Of a DNA stretch of 64,000 nt, positions 7,860 through 18,535 are shown one piece after another (position 1 is the stretch's first letter; every line of letters starts with the position of its first letter). The translations under genes were made by a program, and so were the position numbers. This stretch comes from Ideonella sp. A 288. GTDB lineage: Bacteria; Pseudomonadota; Gammaproteobacteria; Burkholderiales; Burkholderiaceae_C. Below the pieces are notes generated by a model. That model saw only the letters and a list, made by a program, of their open reading frames with translations. It did no database searches and was not told where the DNA came from. The DNA lies in the NCBI RefSeq assembly GCF_002198735.1, contig NZ_MWLO01000123.1, positions 1-64,000 of the forward strand, read 5' to 3'.

Positions 7860-9992
7860 CTAGGTACGCATCACCGCCTCGGGCCGAGACGTGCGCAGCA
7901 GTGCCGCCAGCGCGTCGGCGGTCAGCGGCCGGCTGAACAGGAAGCCTTGCCCTTCGCCGCAATGCTGCGCATTGAGAAGTGCAAGTTGCTCCGCTGTCTC
8001 GACGCCCTCCGCGATCACGCGGTAGCTCAGGCTGGCGCCCAGCCCGATGATGGCGTGCACGATGGCCGAGTCGCCGGTGCCGGTGCCGAGGTCCTGAACG
8101 AAGGTCTTGTCGATCTTCAGCACGTCGATCGGAAAGCGCCGCAGGTAGCTCAGGCTCGAGTAGCCGGTGCCGAAGTCGTCGACGGCGATGCTCACGCCCA
8201 TGGCGCTGAGCGAGTGCAGCGTGGCGACGCTGGCGGCGGTGTCGGACATGAGGACACCCTCGGTCAGCTCGAGTTCGAGGTGCCTGGCCGGCAAGCCAGC
8301 CTCGCTCAGCGTCGTGGCAATGCCTTGCAGAAAGTCATTCCTTCGGAACTCCAGCGCACACACGTTGACGGCGACGTGGCCGAAAGGCACGCCGTCGTCG
8401 AGCCAGACCCGCGCCTGGCGGCATGCCTGCTCGAGCACCCAACGGCCCATCGGCACGATCAGGCCGCAATCTTCGGCCACGCTCAGGAACTGCTCCGGGC
8501 CGAGCAGGCCCCGCGTCGGGTGCAACCACCGGATCAGCGCCTCGACCCCGTTGACCTGACCACTGGCCAGGTCGAACTTCGGCTGGTAGTGCAGGACCAG
8601 TTCGTGCATCTCCAGCGCCCGGCGAAGCTCACTTTCGACGGATTGCCGCTCGACCGCCCGGTTGTTGAGTTCGTGCTCGAAGAAGCAGTGTGTGTTGCGG
8701 CCCATCTGCTTGGCCTGGTACATCGCCAGATCCGCGTACTGCAGCAGCTTCTCGGAGGTCGTGCCATCTTCGGGGTAGAGGCTGATGCCGACGCTGACGC
8801 TCACCGTCAGGGGTTGTCCCCGGACGATGTGCGGGACGGCCAGCGCCTTGACGATCTTGTCGGCACTGCGGCCGGCGCTTTGGGCGGAGGTGATCTCGGA
8901 CAGCAGCACGACAAACTCGTCGCCGCCCTGGCGACTCACGGTGTCCGACAGTCGCACACTGGCCTTCAGCCGCAGGGCGACGGACTGCAGCAGTTCGTCG
9001 CCGACGGTGTGGCCCATGGAGTCGTTGATGTGCTTGAAGGCGTCCAGGTCGAGGAACAGCACCGCCAGTTGCCCGTGGCGTCGGGCCGCCATGTCGATCG
9101 CATGATCCAGGCGATCGTTCAACAGGGTGCGGTTGGGCAGGCCCGTCAACGTGTCGTGGCCCGCCGAGTGGACGAGGGCGGCCGCTTGGGCGCGGGCCGC
9201 GGTGACGTCGCGGAACACCACCACCGCGCCATCCACATGACCCCTGCGGTTGTGGATGGGTGCGGTCGAGTCCTCGATGGCGATTTCGGAGCCGTCCTGC
9301 CGGACCAGGACGGTGCCGGGCGGCAGGCAAAGCTTGCGGTCCTGCCGCATCGACGCGGCCACCGGGTCGGCCCTCGTGGCCCGCGTTGTCGCGTCGATGA
9401 GGCTGAAGACTTCGGTGACCGGACGGCCGCGCGCCTGGGCGCACGAATAGCCGGTCAGGCGTTCCGACACCGGGTTCAGGAAGACCACATGGCCGTTGAT
9501 GTCGGTCGACAGCACGGCGTCACCGATGGAGTTGAGCGTCACGCGCGTGCGCTCCAACTCGCTGAACAATGCGTCCAATGCCGTGTCGCACGCGGTGCGG
9601 TCGCGGACCATCGCGCAGGCCAGCGTCGTGCCGCCCAGTTGCAGGTGCACCACGTGGACATCGATGGGAAACTCGGTGCCGTCGCGGCGCCGGCCGAACA
9701 GGCCTTCGGAGGCGCCCCAGCGCCGATCGTCACCTGGCTCGAACGGCCCGGCGACGGCTTCGAGATGGCGGCGTCGAAAGCGCCTGGGCAACAGGCAGGC
9801 CGTGCGTCGGCCGCCGAGTGCGCCGCACCCGTAGCCGAACAGGGCCTCCAGCGGTGGGCTCGCCTGCAGGATCCGGCCCGCCGCATCGACCACCAGCATC
9901 CCGGGGGACCGTGCGTCGCACGCCCCGCGGCAGCTAATGTCGGAACGGCGGCTATCCGGGTCGAAGCCGGTGGAGTTTGGGAAGGGGTCCAT
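7860..9992 (-). CDS. PAS-PAS-GGDEF-EAL cyclic-di-GMP signalling protein
   Basis: 710 residues. Two PAS sensor domains (approximately residues 30-150 and 155-275) precede GGDEF (~280-445) and EAL (~455-705). The cyclase signature is intact (QGGDEFVVLL). The phosphodiesterase residues are also intact: EALIRW, the Asn in VAVNVCALEF, ELTEG, DDFGTGYSS, the Lys in DVLKIDK, AEGVET and QGFLFSRP. The protein could therefore synthesise or degrade c-di-GMP, with PAS input deciding. No transmembrane segment or signal peptide is visible, so it is cytoplasmic. The start at 9992 has an AAGGAG site 6 nt upstream. It is monocistronic, with about 380 bp of untranslated sequence upstream. Confidence 0.92.
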   Translation of the reverse strand: MDPFPNSTGFDPDSRRSDISCRGACDARSPGMLVVDAAGRILQASPPLEALFGYGCGALGGRRTACLLPRRFRRRHLEAVAGPFEPGDDRRWGASEGLFGRRRDGTEFPIDVHVVHLQLGGTTLACAMVRDRTACDTALDALFSELERTRVTLNSIGDAVLSTDINGHVVFLNPVSERLTGYSCAQARGRPVTEVFSLIDATTRATRADPVAASMRQDRKLCLPPGTVLVRQDGSEIAIEDSTAPIHNRRGHVDGAVVVFRDVTAARAQAAALVHSAGHDTLTGLPNRTLLNDRLDHAIDMAARRHGQLAVLFLDLDAFKHINDSMGHTVGDELLQSVALRLKASVRLSDTVSRQGGDEFVVLLSEITSAQSAGRSADKIVKALAVPHIVRGQPLTVSVSVGISLYPEDGTTSEKLLQYADLAMYQAKQMGRNTHCFFEHELNNRAVERQSVESELRRALEMHELVLHYQPKFDLASGQVNGVEALIRWLHPTRGLLGPEQFLSVAEDCGLIVPMGRWVLEQACRQARVWLDDGVPFGHVAVNVCALEFRRNDFLQGIATTLSEAGLPARHLELELTEGVLMSDTAASVATLHSLSAMGVSIAVDDFGTGYSSLSYLRRFPIDVLKIDKTFVQDLGTGTGDSAIVHAIIGLGASLSYRVIAEGVETAEQLALLNAQHCGEGQGFLFSRPLTADALAALLRTSRPEAVMRT

Positions 9993-10369
9993 CGGGCTCC
10001 TTGCGAGATGGACGCGGCGTGCAGACCGCATGGATGCGGCCTTGCGACACCCAGGTCAGGACTGGACCGCCAGGCGCCCGGGCCGGTGGATCCGCTCCGA
10101 GTCTGGGCCCACGATCTGGCCGATGTCTGTTCGATTCTGCACCTGACCGACCCTGCCGCGCGGCCATACGGCCGGCCGTGGCCGAAAGGATCACCAGGGC
10201 GGCCAGAACGCCGATGCACCTGTCTCGGCGAAGCCCGATGAGAGCCATCGCATCGAGACCCACGGCCGGTGCCTCAGCGCTCCACGGGCGCCCCGGCCGG
10301 CCGAGTCCGTGCCGACCACGGTCCAGCCGGCCCACAGTGGCCAACCAGCGACTGGAACGAGCGTTGCGC
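9993..10369. other. Intergenic upstream of the GGDEF/EAL gene
   Basis: 377 bp without a supportable gene. It must hold the promoter of the minus-strand GGDEF/EAL gene and the 3' end of the small secreted-protein gene. No clear hexamers, riboswitch or hairpin with T-run seen. Confidence 0.3.
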
Positions 10370-10768
10370 TCAATCGTCCGGCTGGATGGCGCGTGGCTTG
10401 TACTTGGCGATCCATTCCGCCGTGAAGTCGAATCGATCCGCCGCGAACACGGCCGTGAAGCAGAGCCCGGAGGCTGCGCGCCGCAAGAGCGTCACGTACT
10501 GCCAATGGCGACCACGGCGCAGCATCAGCACCTGCGGGGCCTCCGTGCCGCTGCGCTGGTAGAGCGCATAGCGCGCCTGCGCCGCCTCGTGGAAGTGCCT
10601 GCGGTCGGCCGCCTGCAACCAGGCCTGCTCAGCGCTCGACGACACCCGCAGTGGTGGGCTGCCGGCGACGCAACTCGGCAGTTCCAACTCGACCGCCGGC
10701 TGGGCAATGGCGATCGAAGCCCATGCGAGGCCGGCCGTGGCGGCGGTACACCCAAGGCGTAAGTCCAT
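10370..10768 (-). CDS. Small exported hypothetical protein
   Basis: 132 residues, not recognised. Residues 1-23 form a signal peptide (MDLRLGCTAATAGLAWASIAIAQ), and the mature part has two cysteines (PSCVAG and SGLCFTA) that could form a disulphide. There is a repeated basic/aromatic pattern around ARYALYQRSG and RRGRHWQYVTLLRRA. An AGGAGA ribosome site 5 nt before the ATG supports the start. It is monocistronic, and the neighbours give no functional hint. Confidence 0.65.
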   Translation of the reverse strand: MDLRLGCTAATAGLAWASIAIAQPAVELELPSCVAGSPPLRVSSSAEQAWLQAADRRHFHEAAQARYALYQRSGTEAPQVLMLRRGRHWQYVTLLRRAASGLCFTAVFAADRFDFTAEWIAKYKPRAIQPDD

Positions 10769-10872
10769 CGCGTTCTCCTGGAGACGGTGCCGATGACCCG
10801 GGGTCCGAGTGTGAACCGTCTGCAGCGCGCCGGGTAGCCCCTCGTTTCAGCTCTTGCTCGAAGCCCGGCGGC

Positions 10873-11128
10873 TTCAATGGCGCGGTGCCGGGGACGGGTG
10901 CGGACATCCTCACCGAGGACGGCCGCAGTGCAGCCCCTGGCACCGTTGGCGAGTGGGTAGGGCGCCGGCCGACGATCCGGCTGACGCGCGGCCTGTGGCA
11001 CGATGAGGCGCGCGACCTGGGCACCCGCTGGAGCACCTGGCCCGGCATCCGGCATCCGGCATCACGGCCAGCTTGCCAGCAGCGATGCCGACGGCCAGTG
11101 GTTCGTCCATGGTCGTTCCGACGATTGG
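10873..11128 (+). pseudogene. Acetyl/propionyl-CoA synthetase-like remnant, frameshifted
   Basis: A fragment of an AMP-forming CoA synthetase. One frame reads GADILTEDGRSAAPGTVGEW then LTRGLWHDEARDLGTRWSTW, matching the A8-region approach of acetyl-CoA synthetase-like enzymes. The next frame continues HHGQLASSDADGQWFVHGRS. The frame switch falls exactly at three tandem copies of the 7-mer CGGCATC near 11043-11065. Removing one copy restores a single frame, so a 7-bp slippage duplication probably broke the gene. N-terminal and C-terminal parts of the enzyme are absent. Similarity is judged from remembered family motifs. Confidence 0.55.
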
Positions 11129-11368
11129 CATGACGGAGAGCGCCGGGGTGATCAGCATCGAGCCGCCGGCCGCACCGCGCACCCCGGTTCGTGCGGCCGT
11201 GCGCGCCAAGGACATGATCCTCCGCGGTGCCCACCACGTCGACCCCGGGATGATCGAATCGGTGCTGCTGCGGCATCCCGGCGTGTCGATGGCGGCCCCG
11301 ATCGGCGAGCCGGATGCCTGCGCCGGCGAACGGCCGGTGGCCTTGGTGACGCTGAAGCCCGGCTCAGA
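11127..11368 (+). pseudogene. C-terminal fragment of a second acyl-CoA synthetase
   Basis: About 80 residues in a third frame: IGMTESAGVISIEP resembles the A5 GMTE motif, followed by RAKDMILRGAHHVDPGMIES and RHPGVSMAAPIGEPDACAGE. These resemble the hinge and C-terminal lid (KD..IRGG..IDP..IE) of fatty-acyl-CoA synthetases. Much of the region between A5 and A8 is missing, and the fragment abuts the preceding remnant, so two different adenylate-forming genes seem to have been deleted down and joined. No start codon with a ribosome site. It ends about 50 bp before tRNA-Arg. Confidence 0.5.
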
Positions 11369-11418
11369 GGGGCCATCCGCTGTTCTGGGACGGCCAGAGA
11401 GGGTCTGGGGCGTCGAAA

Positions 11419-11495
11419 TGGCCTGCCCGGAGGGACTCGAACCCCCGACCTGCTGCTTAGAAGGCAGCTGCTCTATCCAGTTGAGCTACGGGCAG
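11419..11495 (-). tRNA. tRNA-Arg (anticodon TCT)
   Basis: 77 nt including encoded CCA. Acceptor stem CTGCCCG/CGGGCAG pairs fully, the anticodon arm is GCTGC-CTTCTAA-GCAGC with anticodon TCT (reads AGA), and the T arm contains GGTTCGAGTCC. D-loop GCTCAACTGGATAGAGC is canonical. Confidence 0.97.
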
Positions 11496-11555
11496 TAGGC
11501 GTCGATTCTAGGAGCGGTGCCCCCGGGAGCCCAGCGCGCGTGAGCGGGGTGCGCC

Positions 11556-12248
11556 TCAGCGCGCCTGGTACTGGGTCTTGCCGAAGAGCATCTCGCGGGC
11601 CTTGTCGTCGGTGACGGGCTTGCGCAGATCGGCCAGCACCTGCACGCCACGCTGCACCGCCGGGCGGGCGGCGACCTCGTCGAACCAGCCCTTGAGGTGC
11701 GGGTGGTCGTTCCAGTCGATGCCCTGGTTCTTCCACGAGCGCAGCCAGGGAAAGACCGCGATGTCGGCAATCGAGTACTCGGCCCCACCCAGGTAGCGCG
11801 ACTTCGCCAGCCGGCGGTCCATCGCGCTGTACAGCCGCCGGGCCTCGTTGGTGTAGCGCTCGACGGCATAGGGCACCTTCTCGGGGGCATAGATCCTGAA
11901 GTGGTGGGCCTGGCCGAGCATCGGCCCCACGCTGCCCATCTGGAACATCAGCCACTGCAGCACCTCGTACCTGGCGCTCACCGACTCGGGCAGGAAGCGG
12001 CCGGTCTTGCCCGCCAGGTACAGCAGGATGGCGCCCGACTCGAACAGGCTGATCGGCCGGCCCTCGGGCCCGTCGGGATCGACGATGGCGGGGATCTTGT
12101 TGTTCGGGCTGATGGCCAGGAAGTCGGGGGAGAACTGGTCGCCGGCACCGATGTCGATGGGGTGCGCCCGGTAGGAAAGGCCACACTCCTCGAGCATGAC
12201 GTGCACCTTGTGGCCGTTGGGCGTGGCCCAGGAATACACTTCGATCAT
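11556..12248 (-). CDS. yfcG: YfcG-type glutathione S-transferase / disulfide reductase
   Basis: 230 residues. The N-terminal thioredoxin-like half (MIEVYSWATPNGHKVHVMLE) carries the TPNGHK motif of the Nu-class GSTs; the Thr and Asn contact glutathione, or GSSG in YfcG. The cis-Pro is in NNKIPAI and the glutathione site in LFESGAILLYL. The C-terminal half is the usual all-helical domain. E. coli YfcG shows disulfide-bond reductase activity rather than classic conjugation. The ATG at 12248 with AAGGGG upstream starts the conserved fold directly. It is divergent, with a 44-bp gap, from the next plus-strand gene. Confidence 0.9.
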   Translation of the reverse strand: MIEVYSWATPNGHKVHVMLEECGLSYRAHPIDIGAGDQFSPDFLAISPNNKIPAIVDPDGPEGRPISLFESGAILLYLAGKTGRFLPESVSARYEVLQWLMFQMGSVGPMLGQAHHFRIYAPEKVPYAVERYTNEARRLYSAMDRRLAKSRYLGGAEYSIADIAVFPWLRSWKNQGIDWNDHPHLKGWFDEVAARPAVQRGVQVLADLRKPVTDDKAREMLFGKTQYQAR

Positions 12249-12292
12249 TGCATCATCCCCTTGGTCGCCGTCGCTCGGCCCCACTCTAAACC

Positions 12293-13027
12293 ATGCTCGA
12301 ATCGCTTCGGCGCCTGTTGAGGAAGGGACCCAAGGCGGTCGACCTGGCGCCAATGAAGGCTTGGGCCTACGAGCGCGGGTACGAGTTCCGCACCATCCGC
12401 GACAGCGACGGCTGCATGGTCGAGCCGCACACGGCCCATCCGGCCTGGCGCATGGAATGGGGCGAATCGCAGCGCACCTACATCCCGGGGCGCGAGTTGC
12501 GCATCATCGGCGAGTTGGGCACCCCGAAGGAACTGGTGGTGCTGGTGCTCAGCCGCGACCTGATGGAAACCATGGAGAAGCAGGTCTTCGAGCAGTATGT
12601 CGAGGACGTGCAGACCCGGCTCGACACCGAGACGCCGCCCGAGATGCGCTGGCTGGTGCTGTATTCCAAGCTCACCCCCACCGAACTGGGCCGCCTGCGC
12701 GACGACTACGCGGCCGTTGGCAGCATCAAGCCGTGGTTGCAGCAGTGGCTGTCCGGCCCACTCAACGACGCGCTGGCCGCCACCCTGGCGGCGGCCAAGC
12801 GCGCGCCACCGATGGCGCTGACCCTGTCACGCGGACGCCTGACCCTGCGCACGTCCATGCCCGAGGTGTCCACCGACGCGATGGCGATGTGGCTGTCGGT
12901 GTTCGAGCACGCCCAGCGCGAGGCCAAGCACCTGGGGCAGGTGTGGCAGTCGTCGGCCGAGGCCAGCCACAGCACGCAACCCGCGGCCTGGCCCAAGTCG
13001 ACGCTGCCCGACGACGAGCACGGTTGA
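12293..13027 (+). CDS. Conserved hypothetical protein
   Basis: 244 residues, no family recognised with confidence. It begins MLESLRRLLRKGPKAVDLAP, has no signal peptide or membrane segment, and is rich in charged and aromatic residues (HPAWRMEWGESQRTYIPGRE, EMRWLVLYSKLTP), like a soluble cytoplasmic protein. Codon use matches its neighbours, so it is very likely real. It is transcribed away from the GST gene across a 44-bp gap and converges on the acyl-CoA dehydrogenase gene. Function unknown. Confidence 0.7.
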   Translation: MLESLRRLLRKGPKAVDLAPMKAWAYERGYEFRTIRDSDGCMVEPHTAHPAWRMEWGESQRTYIPGRELRIIGELGTPKELVVLVLSRDLMETMEKQVFEQYVEDVQTRLDTETPPEMRWLVLYSKLTPTELGRLRDDYAAVGSIKPWLQQWLSGPLNDALAATLAAAKRAPPMALTLSRGRLTLRTSMPEVSTDAMAMWLSVFEHAQREAKHLGQVWQSSAEASHSTQPAAWPKSTLPDDEHG

Positions 13028-13084
13028 GCCCTTGGCCTGGGGCCCTCGGGGCCCAGGCGGCCCCGCCGGGCGCCGGTGCGGCGC

Positions 13085-14305
<1,221 letters not shown>

Positions 14306-14378
14306 GGCGGTGCCTTTCAGGAAGGGGGAGGGCGCCGGTGCCTGGCCCATGGGCCGAGCGCCCGGGATCGGGCCGGTG

Positions 14379-15458
14379 CTAGCGGTGTTTGCGAGCGAAC
14401 TGCCAGGCCATCTCGGCCAGGGCCCGGGTGGCGGCGCCGGTGGCGCGCGCCTGCTCGCTGGCAGCGGTGCCGTCGACCACGCGCTTGGCGATGCCCTGGG
14501 TGATGGCGCCCAGGCGGAACAGGTTGTAGGCGAGGTAGAAGTCCCAGTCGGCGAGCAGAGCCTCGGGGTCGTCGCGCCCGGTGCGCCGGCAGTACAGCGC
14601 GATGTAGTCGCGTTCGCTCGGGATGCCCAGCAGCGGCAGGTCGAGCCCGCCGATGCCGCGGAAGGTGCCCGGCGGGATGTGCCATGACATCGCGTGGTAG
14701 CTGAAATCGGCCAGCGGGTGGCCGATGGTGGACAGTTCCCAGTCGAGCACCGCGATGATGCGCGGCTCGGTGGGGTGAAAGATCAGGTTGTCGAGCCGGT
14801 AGTCGCCGTGAACGATGGTCACCTGGCTTTCGTCCAGCGCGCTGGGCGGCAGGTGGGCGGGCAGCCACTCGATCATGCGGTCCATCTCGGCGATGGGCTC
14901 GGTGACCGAGGCCAGGTACTGCTTCGACCAGCGTGAGATCTGCCGCGAGAAGTAGTTGCCCGGCCGGCCGAAATCCTCGAGGCCGACGGCGCGCACGTCC
15001 ACGCTGTGCAGGGCCGCGATGACGCGGTTCATCTCGTCGTAGATGGCGCCACGGCCGTCGGGCTCGAGGCCCGGCAGCGACTGCTCCCACAGCACCCGGC
15101 CGGCCACGAACTCCATGATGTAGAACGCGCGGCCAATGATCGACTCGTCGTCGCACAGCAGGTGCATGGTGGCCACCGGCACGGGCGTCAGCGCCAGGGC
15201 GCTCATGACGCGGAACTCGCGCTCGATGGCATGCGCCGACGGCAGCAGCCTGGCCACCGGACCGGGCTTGGTGCGCATGACGTAGCACTTGCCCGGCGTG
15301 GTGAGCTTGTAGGTGGGGTTGGACTGGCCGCCCTTGAACTGCTCGATGCCGAGCGGGCCGCGGAAATCGGGCAGGCGCGGCGCCAGCCAGGCCTCGAGGG
15401 CGGCCACGTCGAACGCGTGCTGCGTCGACATCGCCTGCGTGCCGGTGAACTGGTCCAT
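14379..15458 (-). CDS. Phosphotransferase family protein (ACAD10/11-type APH kinase)
   Basis: 359 residues with the aminoglycoside-phosphotransferase fold. The start at 15458 gives [10 protein letters not shown]; later Met starts are possible. The N-lobe has [10 protein letters not shown] (nucleotide loop) and YVMRTKP (ATP-binding Lys/Arg region). The catalytic loop is VHGDYRLDN and the metal-binding Asp is in AVLDWELS. It lies 73 bp upstream of the acyl-CoA dehydrogenase gene on the same strand. By analogy with the human ACAD10/11 N-terminal domains and bacterial partners, it likely phosphorylates a 4-hydroxyacyl-CoA to permit beta-oxidation. Antibiotic resistance is unlikely in this context. 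Confidence 0.85.
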   Translation of the reverse strand: MDQFTGTQAMSTQHAFDVAALEAWLAPRLPDFRGPLGIEQFKGGQSNPTYKLTTPGKCYVMRTKPGPVARLLPSAHAIEREFRVMSALALTPVPVATMHLLCDDESIIGRAFYIMEFVAGRVLWEQSLPGLEPDGRGAIYDEMNRVIAALHSVDVRAVGLEDFGRPGNYFSRQISRWSKQYLASVTEPIAEMDRMIEWLPAHLPPSALDESQVTIVHGDYRLDNLIFHPTEPRIIAVLDWELSTIGHPLADFSYHAMSWHIPPGTFRGIGGLDLPLLGIPSERDYIALYCRRTGRDDPEALLADWDFYLAYNLFRLGAITQGIAKRVVDGTAASEQARATGAATRALAEMAWQFARKHR

Positions 15459-15551
15459 GGCGGGTTCAGGTCCTGGGGAAACGGCCCGGGTGGGCGGGAA
15501 CACGCCGACGGCTCGGCCGTGTGTCGTCTGGCGCCGGGTTCGGCGCTCGGT

Positions 15552-16256
15552 TCAACGTTCCGCGATGGCCAGCAGGCGCTCGCGTGACAGCACCACCAGG
15601 CGCGTGGGCTCGACGCGCACCGCCCCTTCGCGCTCGAAGCCCTTCAGTTCCTGGTTGACGCGCTGGCGCGAGGCGCCCAGCAGCTGCGCCAGGTCTTCCT
15701 GGGCCAGCTGCAGCCCGATGCGGATCTCTTCGCCCTGCATCACGCCGTAGCTCTTGGCCAGCAGCAGGATCTGCTTGGCCAGCCGGGCGGCCAGCGGCCG
15801 GGTGTTGAGATCCTCGAACTGGTTGAACATCAGCCGCAGGCGGCGGCAGTTCAGGCGCAGCAGGGCCTCGTAGAGCTCGGTGTGCTGGGCCAGCAGTTCC
15901 TTGAAGTCGGACTTGCGCACGCAGATCAGGGTGGTCTCGCCGTGCGCATCGGCGTCGTGCGTGCGCGGCAGGCCGTCGAACAGGGCGATGTCGCCGAACC
16001 AGGTGCCGGGCTCGCAGTAGGTCAGCGTGACCTGCTTGCCCGACAGCGATACCAGCGACACCCGCACCGCGCCACGGGCCACGCCGCACCACTCTTCGGC
16101 CGGCATGCCCCGCGAGGCGAGGGGTGCGCCATCGGCCAGCCGGCGCACATGCGAGCGGGCCAGGATGGCTTGGCGAAGCGACAGGGACAGCTTGGAGAAC
16201 CACGCCCCGGACTCGATGTTCTGACGTTCTTCGATTGTAAGAAGGGGGGTGTTCAT
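15552..16256 (-). CDS. Crp/Fnr-family transcriptional regulator
   Basis: 234 residues. An N-terminal cyclic-nucleotide-binding-type beta barrel (residues ~25-140, with EPGTWFGDIALFDGLPRTHDA) is joined to a C-terminal winged helix (LAQEDLAQLLGASRQRVNQELKGF). No Fnr-type Cys cluster is seen, so it is not an oxygen sensor of that kind. The PR-T segment resembles a cAMP-binding loop, but the ligand is unproven. The start at 16256 (MNTPLLTIEERQ) was chosen because upstream sequence is low-complexity. It is divergent from the FimV-like gene across 256 bp and may regulate it. Confidence 0.88.
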   Translation of the reverse strand: MNTPLLTIEERQNIESGAWFSKLSLSLRQAILARSHVRRLADGAPLASRGMPAEEWCGVARGAVRVSLVSLSGKQVTLTYCEPGTWFGDIALFDGLPRTHDADAHGETTLICVRKSDFKELLAQHTELYEALLRLNCRRLRLMFNQFEDLNTRPLAARLAKQILLLAKSYGVMQGEEIRIGLQLAQEDLAQLLGASRQRVNQELKGFEREGAVRVEPTRLVVLSRERLLAIAER

Positions 16257-16512
16257 GCCTTGTCCCGGCAGCGACAAAGGGTGCGCCTGCGCCGGCTCAT
16301 TTTCCACCACCGTGCACCGCCGGTGTGCGGCCTCTTGCGAAGCCATCGCAGCGCTGCGGGTCCGCGTTGCCCAGGGCTGCCGGGGTGCCGCGCAAAGTTG
16401 CCGGAAAAGCGTGGCGATCCTGACCCTGATCCCCCCTGCGCGCGAGGGGCTGCGTGCTAGAGTGAATCGGCCCCTTGTCAACCCCTTTCACCTGTCGATA
16501 CGCCTGCCCAGA

Positions 16513-18516
16513 ATGCGCACCTTTTTCGTGGCCACGGCGCTTTCGCTGGCATCGGTCGTGGTGGCCCCAGCCGCCCTGGCCGCAGGCTTCGGGCAGGGGC
16601 CCGGCAGCGTGCCGATGGGTTCGCCCCTGGTGGTGGCCTTGCCGGTGCTGCTGGACGAGGGCGATGTGCTCGAACCCGAATGCGTGTCCGCCGAGGTGAG
16701 CATCGGTGACCGGCGGGTGCCGCCCTTCAACGTGCGCTGGGTGCTCGAACCCGGCGCCGGGCCGCGCGATCGCGTGGTGCGTGTGGGCACGCTCGTCAAT
16801 GTCGATGAGCCCCTGGTGACGGTGCAGCTCAATGTCGGCTGTGCCAACCGCATCTCGCGCCGCTTCACGGTGTTCGCCGATCCTCCGGCGGTGGCGGCCG
16901 CGCCGCCTGCGCTGGCCGATGTCCAGCAGGTCGCCGGGCTGGCCACCGAGTCCACCCGCCCGACCGCGCAGGCAGCGGCCGGACCCGGCCAGCGGTTGCC
17001 AATGCCTTCGCCGCGCGTCAAGGCGCTGGCGGCGACCGGTGTCGACGGCACCTCGTCGGCCGAGGCCACCAGCCCGGCCGAGGCCAAGCCTGCCAGGCCG
17101 GCCAAGGCCGCCAAGGCGCCGCGCACGGCCACCGCCCCGCGGGCTGCGGTGGCCAAGGCCGACGCCGGGCCCTCGGCCCGCACGGCGGCCCGTGCCGTCG
17201 CGCCGCGCTCGCGCCTGACCCTGGAAGCGGCCGAGCCGCCACTGCCCGACGAGACCTCGGCGGCCATTGCCGAGGCGGCCAGCGCGGTGACGGCTGCGAT
17301 GCAGACCGTGACATCGGTGCAGGCCGCGGCCTCCGCTGCCAATGCACGTGCCCGGTCGCTGGAGGCCCAGGTCGAGAAGCTGCTGGCCGATGGAAAGCAG
17401 ATGCAGGCCGAGAACCAGCAACTGCGTCGCCGTCTCGCGTCGACGGATTCCGGGTCCGGTTGGGTGCCCTGGTTGCTTGGCGTGATCGCGCTGCTGGCTG
17501 CTGCGTCGGTGTGGTTGGGCCTTCGCCTGCGCCGGTTGCGGCGGCTCGCGCATGCGCAGTGGTGGAAGGCGGCTCAGGCCGCCGAAGCCCAGCCTGAAGT
17601 CGAGGCCAACCCCGCGGCTGTGGCGCGGCCTGCCGCTGCGCTGCCGCAGAAAGCGGCGACGCCGGCCCCGGCCCCGCCGGCCTGGTCCGCAGCACCACCG
17701 GCCAGAGCGCCCGAACCGGTGAGTGCGTCGATCCCGACGACCATGATCGTGGAGCCGGGCTGGACCACCCAGACACCGCCGCGGGCGGTCACCGTCGAGG
17801 AACTGATCGACCTCGAGCAGCAGGCCGAATTCTTCGTCGTGCTGGGGCAGGACGATGCCGCCATCGATCTGTTGGTCGGCCACATCCGCAGCACCGGCGG
17901 GATCAGCCCCTTGCCCTACCTGAAGCTGCTCGAGATCTACCGCCGTCGCGGCGAGACCGACAGCTACGAGCGCACCCGCGCGCGCTTCAACCAGCGCTTC
18001 AATGCCTACGCGCCCGATTGGGACGCCGACCTTCAGCACGGCCGGCTGCTCGAGGACTATCCCGAGGTGATCGCCTCGATGCAGCGCGCGTGGTCGAACC
18101 CGACCGTGGCCATGGCCACGCTGGAGGACCTGCTGTTCCGCAAGGACGGCGGGCAGATGTTCGACCTGCCGGCTTACCGCGAGGTGCTGCTGCTGTATTC
18201 GCTGGCCCGTGATCTGCTGGACCATGGCGGCGCGGCACCGGCGTCGATCGACCTGCTGCTGCCCATCGAGGCGGCCGTGCAGCGTGCGGCGCGCCTGCCG
18301 CGGCGCCCCGACGAGACGCTGCCGGTGCAGCCCCAGGTGTCGTTCGACCGCACCGCGACGCCGCCGGCACTCGACCTCGACCTCAGCCTGTTCGCAGAGT
18401 TCGACACCGAGGTCACCCAGCCGGGCGCATTCACCGAACTGGAGCGCGGCATGGACAGCCGCCTGGCCGACCTGCCCACCGTCGACCAGGCGCCGGCACG
18501 CCGCGCGCGGTCCTGA
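16513..18516 (+). CDS. FimV-like membrane protein
   Basis: 667 residues. Signal peptide at 1-24 (MRTFFVATALSLASVVVAPA), a periplasmic region without a visible LysM domain, an Ala/Pro/Lys-rich linker, and a coiled coil around 270-305. A single membrane span follows at ~317-337 (WVPWLLGVIALLAAASVWLG). The C-terminal cytoplasmic part contains a FimV/TPR-like module (~427-510: VTVEELIDLEQQAEFFVVLG, then LPYLKLLEIYRRRGETDSYE). FimV proteins organise polar type IV pili and c-di-GMP/cAMP signalling. It stands alone here rather than near truA/asd, so it may be a paralogue. Composition is strongly biased, so the linker boundaries are approximate. Confidence 0.75.
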   Translation: MRTFFVATALSLASVVVAPAALAAGFGQGPGSVPMGSPLVVALPVLLDEGDVLEPECVSAEVSIGDRRVPPFNVRWVLEPGAGPRDRVVRVGTLVNVDEPLVTVQLNVGCANRISRRFTVFADPPAVAAAPPALADVQQVAGLATESTRPTAQAAAGPGQRLPMPSPRVKALAATGVDGTSSAEATSPAEAKPARPAKAAKAPRTATAPRAAVAKADAGPSARTAARAVAPRSRLTLEAAEPPLPDETSAAIAEAASAVTAAMQTVTSVQAAASAANARARSLEAQVEKLLADGKQMQAENQQLRRRLASTDSGSGWVPWLLGVIALLAAASVWLGLRLRRLRRLAHAQWWKAAQAAEAQPEVEANPAAVARPAAALPQKAATPAPAPPAWSAAPPARAPEPVSASIPTTMIVEPGWTTQTPPRAVTVEELIDLEQQAEFFVVLGQDDAAIDLLVGHIRSTGGISPLPYLKLLEIYRRRGETDSYERTRARFNQRFNAYAPDWDADLQHGRLLEDYPEVIASMQRAWSNPTVAMATLEDLLFRKDGGQMFDLPAYREVLLLYSLARDLLDHGGAAPASIDLLLPIEAAVQRAARLPRRPDETLPVQPQVSFDRTATPPALDLDLSLFAEFDTEVTQPGAFTELERGMDSRLADLPTVDQAPARRARS

Positions 18517-18535
18517 GGCGCAGGCCTGCGGGCGG

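Noticed and set aside
11419-11495. tRNA-Arg as an integration site
   Set aside because: No integrase gene and no direct repeat of the tRNA 3' end seen nearby. The neighbouring remnants look like local decay.
14379-15458. Aminoglycoside resistance gene
   Set aside because: The APH fold belongs to the ACAD10/11-linked group and is adjacent to the acyl-CoA dehydrogenase gene, so lipid metabolism is far more likely.
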